A stretch of DNA of 5,809 bases from JBBROH01 sp038229595 (GCA_038229595.1 JBBROH010000222.1:1-5809); one strand, 5' to 3'; positions 1-5,705 are shown, numbered from the stretch's first letter. The notes: generated from the letters alone by a model not told the origin. A program made the numbers and translations.

Positions 1-1
1 A

Positions 2-91
2 CGCTACCTGGAGAACCGCCTGCGCCAGGTCTTCGGCTACGAAGGCACGCCGCTGAAGATGGAGTTCCGCACCCGCCACGAGGAGAAGTAG
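2..91 (+). CDS. der: C-terminal fragment of ribosome-assembly GTPase Der (EngA), 5' truncated by window edge
   Basis: Only the last 29 codons and a TAG stop are in the window. The peptide begins RYLENRLRQVFGYEGTPLK and ends in FRTRHEEK. The pattern 'YLENRLR..FG(F/Y)EGTP(I/L)...FR' is characteristic of the end of the KH-like third domain of Der, an essential double-GTPase that helps mature the 50S ribosomal subunit in the cytoplasm. The short basic and acidic tail after FR is typical of Der endings. The GTPase domains lie outside the window, so they cannot be checked. A terminator hairpin starts 24 bp after the stop, so der appears to be the last gene of its transcription unit. Identification rests on family knowledge of a short but distinctive motif. 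Confidence 0.85.
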   Translation, partial: RYLENRLRQVFGYEGTPLKMEFRTRHEEK

Positions 92-115
92 CCACTGACC
101 ATTCGGCTACACCGC

Positions 116-140
116 AAGCCCCCCGCAGCGCAGGGGGCTT
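116..140 (+). terminator. Hairpin terminator after der
   Basis: Arms 116-126 (AAGCCCCCCGC) and 130-140 (GCAGGGGGCTT) pair over 11 positions with a single C/A mismatch and an AGC loop. The downstream tail is TTTCGCTTGCC rather than a clean U-run. It is read here as an intrinsic terminator because of its place just after a stop codon, and because the hairpin at 5672-5694 has nearly the same tail. Confidence 0.75.
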
Positions 141-158
141 TCGCTTGCCCACTGAACC
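121..158 (+). repeat. 38-bp direct repeat, copy 1 (terminator right half plus tail)
   Basis: This matches 195-232 with one difference (A151 versus G225). The repeat holds the 3' arm of the der terminator, its TTTCGCTTGCCC tail and the following CTGAACC. The similarity extends 5' as ACCG (111-114 and 191-194) once a 6-bp gap is allowed. Confidence 0.9.
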
Positions 159-194
159 CTACTATTGAGGCGGGTACGTTCCTCATCTCTACCG

Positions 195-232
195 CCCCGC
201 AGCGCAGGGGGCTTTCGCTTGCCCGCTGAACC
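195..232 (+). repeat. 38-bp direct repeat, copy 2 (decayed terminator copy)
   Basis: This is the second copy of the element at 121-158, offset by 74 bp. It lacks the six bases CAAGCC that give copy 1 most of its left arm. Its own hairpin is therefore weaker: 195-198 with 208-211, then a 2-nt bulge, then GC/GC around an AGC loop. Confidence 0.9.
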
Positions 233-274
233 AGTACCTACCAGTGTACAGTACAAGAGGTATACAAGCTGTGC

Positions 275-280
275 TATGAT
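275..280 (+). promoter_or_regulatory. Candidate extended -10 promoter for the I9-like lipoprotein gene
   Basis: TATGAT (275-280) is preceded by TGC (272-274), which gives an extended -10 element. The same TGC+TATAAT arrangement occurs in the two promoters at 3108-3137 and 3247-3275. No good -35 sits 16-18 bp upstream. That space is instead occupied by an 11-bp perfect inverted repeat, TGTAC-A-GTACA, at 245-255. Transcription would start near 287, giving a leader of about 82 nt before the GTG at 369. Confidence 0.45.
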
Positions 281-368
281 AAGCTCGGCTCAAGAGGCCA
301 AGCTGCTGGCCCAGCTAAGCCACCGTTTCTTTGTGCTTCGATGCGCACAATGGATCGAGAGGGAGAGA

Positions 369-1040
369 GTGATAAAGAACAAGTTGATCGTCCTCAGTGT
401 AGTGATGTTGGTGCTGGTGTTGGCTGCCTGCAATGCCGCCCAACCGGATCGCCCCAGCCAGCCTGTGCAGACCGGCCTCGGCGTGCAGCCGCAGGCAACC
501 ACCAGTGGCGCGCTGGCTGCCCCGCAGCCGACCAACAACGCGGGCGAGAGCATGAGCGGGCCAGTGCCGACTGGCGACACAAACACGAGCATAGGAATGA
601 AGCAACATTCTGACTCCAAGATCACTACCGCACTGGCTACCGCAGTAGCTGAAAACAGTAGCCAAATAGATTTTTGTGTGACGCTTACAAGGCGTGCCAC
701 CATAGACAAAACCCAAACCAGCGGTATGGATGCGACAACCGCACGGGAGTACGCTATCCGACAGTACAAAGATGTTGCCAACCATACACAAACCTCTGTA
801 AAAGCAGAGCTTGAGATGCTCAAGCTGTCTGGCGAAGTTAGTAGCTACGAGTCTTACTGGATTTTTAACGGCCTTTGTATAAAAGGTACCGCCAAAGTTG
901 TTAATCAACTGGCTCAGCGCAGTGACATTCGAGTTCTGGAACTCAATTCCAACACTCATGAGCATAACCCTAACGATCTAGGCGCACCGCCAACTGCCTC
1001 AAGCTCAACTGGCGCAGATGATAGACTTCTGTCACAGTGA
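369..1040 (+). CDS. Lipoprotein with subtilisin-propeptide-like (inhibitor I9-like) domain
   Basis: The protein is 223 aa from GTG 369. This start is chosen because GAGG (359-362) lies 6 nt upstream and because it begins a textbook lipoprotein signal: MIKNK, a hydrophobic stretch, then lipobox LAAC with Cys21 as the lipidation site. Residues 22 to about 95 are a low-complexity linker rich in Gln, Pro, Thr and Ser. Residues about 101-193 look like a subtilase prodomain: a VTLTR strand, a helix with Q141 followed by VKAELEMLK, then GEVSSYESYWIFNG, VVNQLAQRSDI and a closing ELN. That order (L..G.V..Y..YW..N......VV..LA.R.DI....N) is what I know from propeptides of exported S8 proteases. No protease catalytic domain follows. 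Cys103 and Cys170 could form a disulfide. A free-standing domain of this kind could inhibit or assist folding of a subtilase in trans, but that is inference. The C-terminus (194-223) is disordered-looking and overlaps a small antisense ORF. Confidence 0.8.
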   Translation: MIKNKLIVLSVVMLVLVLAACNAAQPDRPSQPVQTGLGVQPQATTSGALAAPQPTNNAGESMSGPVPTGDTNTSIGMKQHSDSKITTALATAVAENSSQIDFCVTLTRRATIDKTQTSGMDATTAREYAIRQYKDVANHTQTSVKAELEMLKLSGEVSSYESYWIFNGLCIKGTAKVVNQLAQRSDIRVLELNSNTHEHNPNDLGAPPTASSSTGADDRLLSQ

Positions 1041-1098
1041 GGATTTCGCTACCTTCTTTGCCACAAAGATCACCGCTGAGTGCTTGCTCCTCGTTCAT
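970..1098 (-). CDS. Possible 42-aa protein encoded just downstream of gpgS
   Basis: The ORF reads ATG (1098-1096) to TAG (972-970). AAAGGAG (1111-1105) is an excellent ribosome binding site 6 nt upstream, and only 18 nt separate this ATG from the gpgS stop, as expected for an operon partner. The product starts MNEEQALSGDLCGKEG and ends in LRQLSLRQLAVRLDR. The end faintly recalls the first helices of a helix-turn-helix domain but is too short for one. The last 71 bp lie antisense to the end of the I9-like lipoprotein gene. It may be a true small gene, or the 5' stub of a longer gpgS-operon gene cut off by a past rearrangement. The signals for translation are clear, but that a stable protein is made is not shown. 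Confidence 0.4.
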   Translation of the reverse strand: MNEEQALSGDLCGKEGSEILTVTEVYHLRQLSLRQLAVRLDR

Positions 1099-1116
1099 TG
1101 CACTCTCCTTTGGCTG

Positions 1117-3087
1117 CTAGCTATCCCGCTTCTGATCTGCCCGCGCCTGGCGGTAAGCCTCAATCTTGCTGATCGGCGGGCGTTCGGTGTCGCGCACCGC
1201 CTTCACGTCGAGCGAGAGGCGGTTGTCGGCGAAGACGATCTGCTTCATGCTGCGGTTCGCCCCCTCTAGCAGGGTAATGCCGCGCCGCTCCTGCACCCGC
1301 TCTAGGATCACCTGCATGATCGCAAACGACATTCGGCTGAGGGCTTGCAGCGGCTGGTTGCGGTGGATGCGCTGGCCGAGATTGACCTGCCCGATGGCGG
1401 AGAGGCCGTACATCTCCAACACGTCGATCAAGTGGCCGGTCTCCACCCCGTAGCCGCTGAAGAAGGGGATGCCCTCCAACACCTCGCGGCGGGCCGCGTA
1501 CTCGCCCGCCAGCGGCTGGATCAGGCCCGATAGCTGGGGGTAGAACAGGTTGAACATCGGCCTGGCCGTCAGTTCGGTGACGCGCCCGCCGCCCTCCTCC
1601 TGCAACACGCCGCCAGACTTGATCGGGCGGCGGTAGTAACCCTTCACGTACTTGATGCGCGGCTCCTGCAAGAGGGGGCCAAGCAGGCCGTAGACGAACT
1701 GTGGGGTCATGTTGGTGATGTCGGTGTCCACCCACACGATGATGTCACCACGCAGCACGTGCAGGCTTTTCCACAACGCCTCACCCTTGCCGCGCAGGGC
1801 AGGGCCAGCTTCGGGCAACACCTGCTGGTGGATGTGGATGGGGATGCCGAACTCGGCGGCTATCTCGCGGGTACGATCCGTGCTGTCGCTGTCGATCAAC
1901 ACGATCTCGTCGAGCAACGGCACGCGGTCGAACAGAGCCTCCTTCAGGGTGCCGATCACGCTAGCCAGCGTCGCCTCCTCGTTGAGGGCAGGTAGCCCCA
2001 GGCTGATCGTCAGCCCCTGCCGCCGCTTGAGGGCTACCAGTGCGTCCAGGTCGCTGAACTCGTTGGCGTGGAAGGTGTTCTCCGCGAACCACTTGTCCAC
2101 GATCAGGCTGAGGGTTTCGGGGTCGAGGGCGAACACCCCCTCCTGCCCGCTGCGGGCGCGGCTAACTATCGGCCCCACTGCCTCGCGCGTCTTGACCAGG
2201 ACGACATTGCTGGGAGCCTGACGTAGGATCGCCGCCGGGATCGAACCCAACACGGCGGTGGATGCGGGCGAAGTGGCGTTGGCCTGTGCAGTCACGCCCA
2301 TCAGCAGCCAGTCGTGGCGGCTCGCCTCGGCCAGCAGGGTTGCGGTCACGTCGCGGCTGACGGTGGTCACCCGGCGCACCTTGGGGTGGCGATTGAGGCG
2401 CATCCGCAAGGCGGCGAACGGCTGCTCCTCGCGCACCTGGTCGGCGGCGGGCAGGTCGGGGCGGATCACGTGCAGAGCGGTAATGCTAGCCTGGGCGTTG
2501 CCGCCGGTGAGCGCGTCGGCCAGGCTGAGGGCTAGCTCGGCCTGCGGCCCCCCGCGCACGGGCAGCAGCACGGCACCACCCTGGTTGTCCAACCCTTGCA
2601 ACTGACCGCGTACCAGGGCGATGTCGCAGGGAGCCTCCTCAAGCACCGTTTGCAGGGGGGTGCCACCGATTAGCACGTCGCTATCTGGCGGCTCGTCGGG
2701 GCTGATCGGCAAGGCGATCACCAGCAGGGCGGCCCGCTCCTCGACTGCCAGGGCGCGAACCTCCAGCCAGCTTTCGCGGCCAACCCGCACCGCAGTACGT
2801 GGCGGATAGGCCGCCAGACTGTCGCTCTGCACGGGGCTACCCTCCGCTGCGCTGGCGACGGTGTTAGCGATGGCGAACAACTCTTGGCGCAACTGCTGGG
2901 CCGAGATCGTCCCCTCGCTGAGGGAAGTACCGGCTGGCACCTCGACGGTGGCGGCGATCAGCAGCCGCCCATCCAGCGCGTTGGTTACGGCCCGCGCTAC
3001 CTGCAATGCCGCCCGACTAGCATCGGCAGCAGCCATGTCCAGGGCTACCACTACGGTGTAATCGGCACTGTTTGCGTCGTTCAGCAC
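1117..3087 (-). CDS. gpgS: Glucosyl-3-phosphoglycerate synthase with two N-terminal Usp domains
   Basis: The protein is 656 aa, starting at GTG 3087 with GGAGG (3101-3097) 9 nt upstream. Residues 8-160 and 170-300 are tandem universal-stress-protein folds (YTVVVALD..., GGAVLLPVRGG...). Each keeps a closing G(T/S) segment, but the ATP-binding G-x2-G-x9-G(S/T) motif is degenerate. Residues about 355-656 form a full GT81-type GpgS: PALNE (366-370), IDSDSTDRT (398-406), RGKGEALW (432-439), metal-binding DTD (454-456), YYRRP (484-488), GGGRVTELTARP (499-510), QPLAGEY (524-530), GYGVE (545-549) and QVNLGQRIHRN (567-577). Lys434, Asp454/456, Glu549 and His575 match known active-site positions. GpgS transfers glucose from an NDP-glucose to 3-phosphoglycerate, the first step of glucosylglycerate synthesis, in the cytoplasm. 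Known GpgS enzymes are roughly 300-400 aa, so the stress-domain front half is extra and may tune activity. No phosphatase partner (gpgP) is in the window. Confidence 0.9.
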   Translation of the reverse strand: MLNDANSADYTVVVALDMAAADASRAALQVARAVTNALDGRLLIAATVEVPAGTSLSEGTISAQQLRQELFAIANTVASAAEGSPVQSDSLAAYPPRTAVRVGRESWLEVRALAVEERAALLVIALPISPDEPPDSDVLIGGTPLQTVLEEAPCDIALVRGQLQGLDNQGGAVLLPVRGGPQAELALSLADALTGGNAQASITALHVIRPDLPAADQVREEQPFAALRMRLNRHPKVRRVTTVSRDVTATLLAEASRHDWLLMGVTAQANATSPASTAVLGSIPAAILRQAPSNVVLVKTREAVGPIVSRARSGQEGVFALDPETLSLIVDKWFAENTFHANEFSDLDALVALKRRQGLTISLGLPALNEEATLASVIGTLKEALFDRVPLLDEIVLIDSDSTDRTREIAAEFGIPIHIHQQVLPEAGPALRGKGEALWKSLHVLRGDIIVWVDTDITNMTPQFVYGLLGPLLQEPRIKYVKGYYRRPIKSGGVLQEEGGGRVTELTARPMFNLFYPQLSGLIQPLAGEYAARREVLEGIPFFSGYGVETGHLIDVLEMYGLSAIGQVNLGQRIHRNQPLQALSRMSFAIMQVILERVQERRGITLLEGANRSMKQIVFADNRLSLDVKAVRDTERPPISKIEAYRQARADQKRDS

Positions 3088-3107
3088 AATCTTTACCCTC
3101 CACCCGC

Positions 3108-3137
3108 ATTATAGCAAGATAGGCAGGCGGGCGGCAA
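3108..3137 (-). promoter_or_regulatory. gpgS promoter
   Basis: On the minus strand TTGCCG (3137-3132) and a perfect TATAAT (3113-3108) are separated by 18 bp, with TGC just before the -10. The predicted transcription start, about 7 nt on, falls at roughly 3101. That is the first base of the GGAGG ribosome binding site, so the mRNA leader would be only about 14 nt. Confidence 0.7.
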
Positions 3138-3206
3138 CCGGAAGATGCCTGCGCCACTTGCTCTATTTTGCCGTGATAGATAACTACGATCAATTATTCT
3201 CTTTTT

Positions 3207-3225
3207 GGCGATCCCCACAATCGCC
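3207..3225. promoter_or_regulatory. Candidate operator palindrome in the divergent promoter region
   Basis: GGCGAT (3207-3212) and ATCGCC (3220-3225) form a perfect 6-bp inverted repeat around a 7-nt spacer, 21 bp upstream of the SLH gene -35 box. A second smaller one, GTTTT-CGG-AAAAC, is at 3231-3243, almost touching that -35. Either could bind a regulator, but the repeats are short and nothing identifies one. Confidence 0.3.
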
Positions 3226-3246
3226 CATGAGTTTTCGGAAAACCTA

Positions 3247-3275
3247 TTGCGCTTTTTCTCATGCAGTGCTATAAT
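3247..3275 (+). promoter_or_regulatory. Promoter of the SLH-protein gene
   Basis: TTGCGC (3247-3252), a 17-bp spacer and a perfect TATAAT (3270-3275) with TGC directly before the -10. Transcription would begin near 3282, leaving a leader of about 54 nt. The same TTGCGC -35 occurs at 5706-5711 upstream of the last gene. Confidence 0.75.
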
Positions 3276-3335
3276 GAGCAGGCAGCGGCACCGGGTCCTG
3301 CGTTCACTACACTCACAACCTAAGAGAGGTGTACG

Positions 3336-4786
3336 ATGAAGTTGCGTTCTACTTCTACCCCCCCCACTACTACTATCTGGTAGTAGCTGCGATCCTTCTG
3401 CTTACGCTTGCGCCTAGTGCGCTAGCCCAGAAGGACTACTCCTTTGCCTCCGGTACAGCACCACAGCCGCAGGCAACCGGCCTTAGCACGCCCCCAGCGT
3501 CTAAGCCATCTACTGGGAAGAACCAGTCTTCGCCAGAGGTAGCTCCACACATTCCCAACGTGCCAAACTGCCGATTTTTTAGCGACGTTCTCATAGACAA
3601 CTACTCGTGTTACTCGATCAACCAGTTGGCGGAGCGAGGGGCTGTTAGTGGCTACCCCAATGGCACATTTGGACCCAACAACAGTGTACTAAGAGGCGAG
3701 TTCACCAAGATACTGGTTAAGGGGTTCGGATGGGCCATCAACAACGGAGGTGGGCCTCACTTCAGAGACGTTCCTCCTGGTGACACCTTCTACGACACAG
3801 TAGAAACTGTCTACAACAATGGAGCTATCAACGGGTATAACGAGGGTACTAACGAATGTCCCGACAACAAAATCTCTGACGATCCACCGCGCTGCTTTCG
3901 CAAGAACGACCCAATCAGGCGTGGTGAAGTTGCAAAGATAGTTGCCACCGCTGCTGGGTTCACTGATGACACCAGTGGCAGGGCTGCAAGCTACTCTGAT
4001 CTCGGCAGTACAGTCTTTGCCACTTTTATCGAACGTTTGGTGATCCACGGTGTTACTGCCCCTGCAATTGCTACCTGCTCAGCTGGCCCCCCCTGCTTTT
4101 CCCCCAACGCTAACTCACCGCGCAGAGATGTGGTGGTGCTTGTTCAGAGTGCCTTTGAGCGTTTCTCTGTTTTTGAACAACGTGCCATCGTCTACGGGAT
4201 ACGTGGAGGCCTTGAGCAAGGAACAGTGTTTGCTAACAGATACATCCAAGTGGGAGCGTACCTTACTCTTGATGCTAACGATGTCGTCCGCGATGTCTAT
4301 GGCTTGGTGTCGGCTGGCGACCCCTGGAACCACCGCTACATTCAGGTTGGCTACAAGCGCAGCTCTGCTGGCAGCTCGACCCGTCTTAGGTTTGCCAGGT
4401 ACCAAAACGGTCTCAACCCACCAGTAGATGTGGTCGGAACTGGTGTGCAGCTTGGAGTTAACTACCCATACCGAGTGTACGTAGTTAGTAGTGGAGGCAA
4501 CAACTGGCAAGCTGTGTTCTGCTACACCTCTTGTGACACACTGACAACCGCTGACCTGATAGTTGCCGAACTCCCGTTTGCCTACGCGGGGGGTGAAGGA
4601 GCAGACCTCAGGACGATCTTCGCAGAGCAGAGGATTAGCAGTGCCTTCGCTCAAAACGTAGATAGCAGCGTCTATAATTGGTGTCCAGATACCATCCTGC
4701 CTCCACTGCGAACAGGCACAGGCAACACTGCTGGAGTGATCAGTGCGTGCAGCAACAACAGCTGGACGGTGAAAGCTGGACGCTGA
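3336..4786 (+). CDS. Exported protein with three SLH repeats; 5' frame broken at a C8 run
   Basis: ATG 3336 has a good ribosome binding site (GAGG, 3326-3329, 6 nt away), but its frame stops at 3381 after 15 codons. The rest of the gene is in the -1 frame, which runs from GTG 3329 with no spaced ribosome binding site and an acidic start, MYDEVAF. One extra C in the run 3358-3365 would join MKLRSTSTPPHYYY to LVVAAILLLTLAPSALA|Q, a normal Sec signal peptide, giving 483 aa. Numbering from GTG 3329, three SLH repeats follow a Pro/Thr/Ser linker: about 81-133 (GYPNGTFGPN, RGEF), 143-210 (FRDVPPGDTFYDTVETV, RGEV) and 220-280 (RRDV). SLH domains anchor proteins to cell-wall polymers. Each repeat has its own cysteine pair (81/94, 177/189, 250/256). 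Residues 285-485 are beta-rich with no family I recognise, and contain RYIQVG twice (304 and 336). The gene probably shares a transcript with the lipoprotein gene 65 bp downstream. Confidence 0.85.
3358..3365 (+). repeat. C8 homopolymer in the SLH gene signal-peptide region
   Basis: This is a run of eight C at codons 8-10 of the ATG 3336 frame. It lies at the point where that frame must shift by -1 (or gain one base) to enter the long SLH frame. It is the most indel-prone site in the 45 nt between the start and the in-frame stop. Confidence 0.95.
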
Positions 4787-4851
4787 ACAACAATGGCGCA
4801 CACCAGGCTACTTCTGCTCGCCTGATAGATGTGCTAACAAGGAGAAAGAAC

Positions 4852-5610
4852 ATGGAAGCTTTTCGTAGAGTTTCATTCCTAACGGTCGTCACTGCAACGG
4901 TGACACTCATGCTCATGCTAACTGCCTGCACCCAGCCCAACAGCCCAACAGCCGCACAAGCTGTCTCCAACAAATCTGGCAAGCCGTTCTCCTCGCCTAC
5001 CCCAGCAGGCCCGCCTTATGAGTACGACAAGGCTACGAACCTGGTTGGGGCATCAACGGAGCAGATAGCCATCTTTGCTCAACAGTATGCTAAGGCAGGG
5101 GCGACGGTTGACCGTAGCGAACCTCAGGTTCTACTTAGTCGGTTTGTGAGGAAGGAGGAGTTGAACTCCCTGGGTCTACCTTGCATCAACTTTGACACAA
5201 TCGAGGAGCCACCACTGGCCGTGGTAGTTCTTAGAGGTAACTTTGGCTACGGAAAGCTCAGGCCGGACGGAGTGATGGACCTAACCAGTTACAAGGTACA
5301 GGTGTTGGATCTGTGGGCTGCTGAAGCCACTTATTCAGCTGGATCGTACCACGGAGGAATGCTTCGGCAGCTACTCAACGACCCTACTCTACCCGAAGAC
5401 TTCGTCGGCCAAAACGCAATGTTGTCCTCCCAGCAGCTAACACCCTGCCAAGAGAGCAACGAAACCAAGACTCTCCACTATGGTGACACATTGCCGGGAG
5501 TGGTCATTCCCACAGTGCCAAGCAAGCCGTTCCCAAGCGAGACCGCACCTCCACCTTGGCCTACTAATGTTCCGCTACCAGTTGCTAAACCAACTGGTGA
5601 CAACCAATAG
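4852..5610 (+). CDS. Predicted lipoprotein of unknown function
   Basis: The protein is 252 aa from ATG 4852, with AAGGAG (4839-4844) 7 nt upstream. This start is preferred over longer in-frame openings because it begins a lipoprotein signal: MEAFRR, a hydrophobic run, then lipobox LTAC with Cys26. Residues 27-58 are a Pro/Ser/Thr/Ala linker. The folded part is about 60-205. Its most regular segment is a beta-type core, PPLAVVVLRGNFGYGK (120-135), then YKVQVLDLWAAEATYS (147-162) and a helix MLRQLLNDP. Cys111 and Cys199 may pair. The tail from 216 to the end is proline-rich (PSKPFPSETAPPPWP). I do not recognise the family and see no catalytic motif. The gene follows the SLH gene by 65 bp without an obvious promoter or terminator between them, so the two are probably co-transcribed and both products end up outside the membrane. 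Confidence 0.8.
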   Translation: MEAFRRVSFLTVVTATVTLMLMLTACTQPNSPTAAQAVSNKSGKPFSSPTPAGPPYEYDKATNLVGASTEQIAIFAQQYAKAGATVDRSEPQVLLSRFVRKEELNSLGLPCINFDTIEEPPLAVVVLRGNFGYGKLRPDGVMDLTSYKVQVLDLWAAEATYSAGSYHGGMLRQLLNDPTLPEDFVGQNAMLSSQQLTPCQESNETKTLHYGDTLPGVVIPTVPSKPFPSETAPPPWPTNVPLPVAKPTGDNQ

Positions 5611-5671
5611 CATAAGTTGCCCACCGAGGTGCCAACAGCAACCCAGTAAATAGCAACAGCCGCAACAACGT

Positions 5672-5694
5672 AGCCCCCGCCGCCAGTGGGGGCT
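5672..5694 (+). terminator. Hairpin terminator after the SLH/lipoprotein unit
   Basis: AGCCCCCGC (5672-5680) pairs with GTGGGGGCT (5686-5694) through nine positions, one of them G-U, around a CGCCA loop. The tail TTTCCGCTTGCC is nearly identical to that of the der terminator (TTTCGCTTGCC). It lies 61 bp after the lipoprotein stop. Confidence 0.8.
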
Positions 5695-5705
5695 TTCCGC
5701 TTGCC

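Noticed and set aside
296..316. Two mutually exclusive short hairpins (GGCCA/TGGCC and AGCTG/CAGCT) in the leader of the I9-like lipoprotein gene, as a riboswitch or attenuator
   Set aside because: Stems of five pairs are expected by chance in GC-rich sequence, and no following terminator or known aptamer pattern is present.
165..368. In-frame 68-codon N-terminal extension of the I9-like lipoprotein from TTG 165
   Set aside because: It would translate the decayed terminator copy and the promoter region, has no ribosome binding site, and would bury the lipoprotein signal. GTG 369 has both a ribosome binding site and a clean signal peptide.
315..965. Long minus-strand open frame opposite the I9-like lipoprotein gene
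   Set aside because: It shows no ribosome binding site and no recognisable protein pattern. It is explained as an antisense shadow of the lipoprotein gene.
1055..1069. TCTTTG-CCA-CAAAGA hairpin between the convergent genes as a bidirectional terminator
   Set aside because: It is a six-base A/T-rich stem with no U-run on either side. It lies inside the small minus-strand ORF and is too weak to call.
3329..3335. GTG 3329 as true start of the SLH protein
   Set aside because: The GAGG ribosome binding site overlaps the codon itself, and the resulting N-terminus (MYDEVAF) is acidic and unlike a Sec signal.
4115..4801. Minus-strand 228-codon open frame opposite the SLH gene
   Set aside because: It has Cys/His/Ser-rich, patternless content and no start signals. 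It is antisense to a well-supported coding region.
4678..4851. In-frame upstream extension of the second lipoprotein
   Set aside because: It lies inside the SLH gene in another frame and precedes a well-formed ribosome binding site and lipoprotein signal at 4852.
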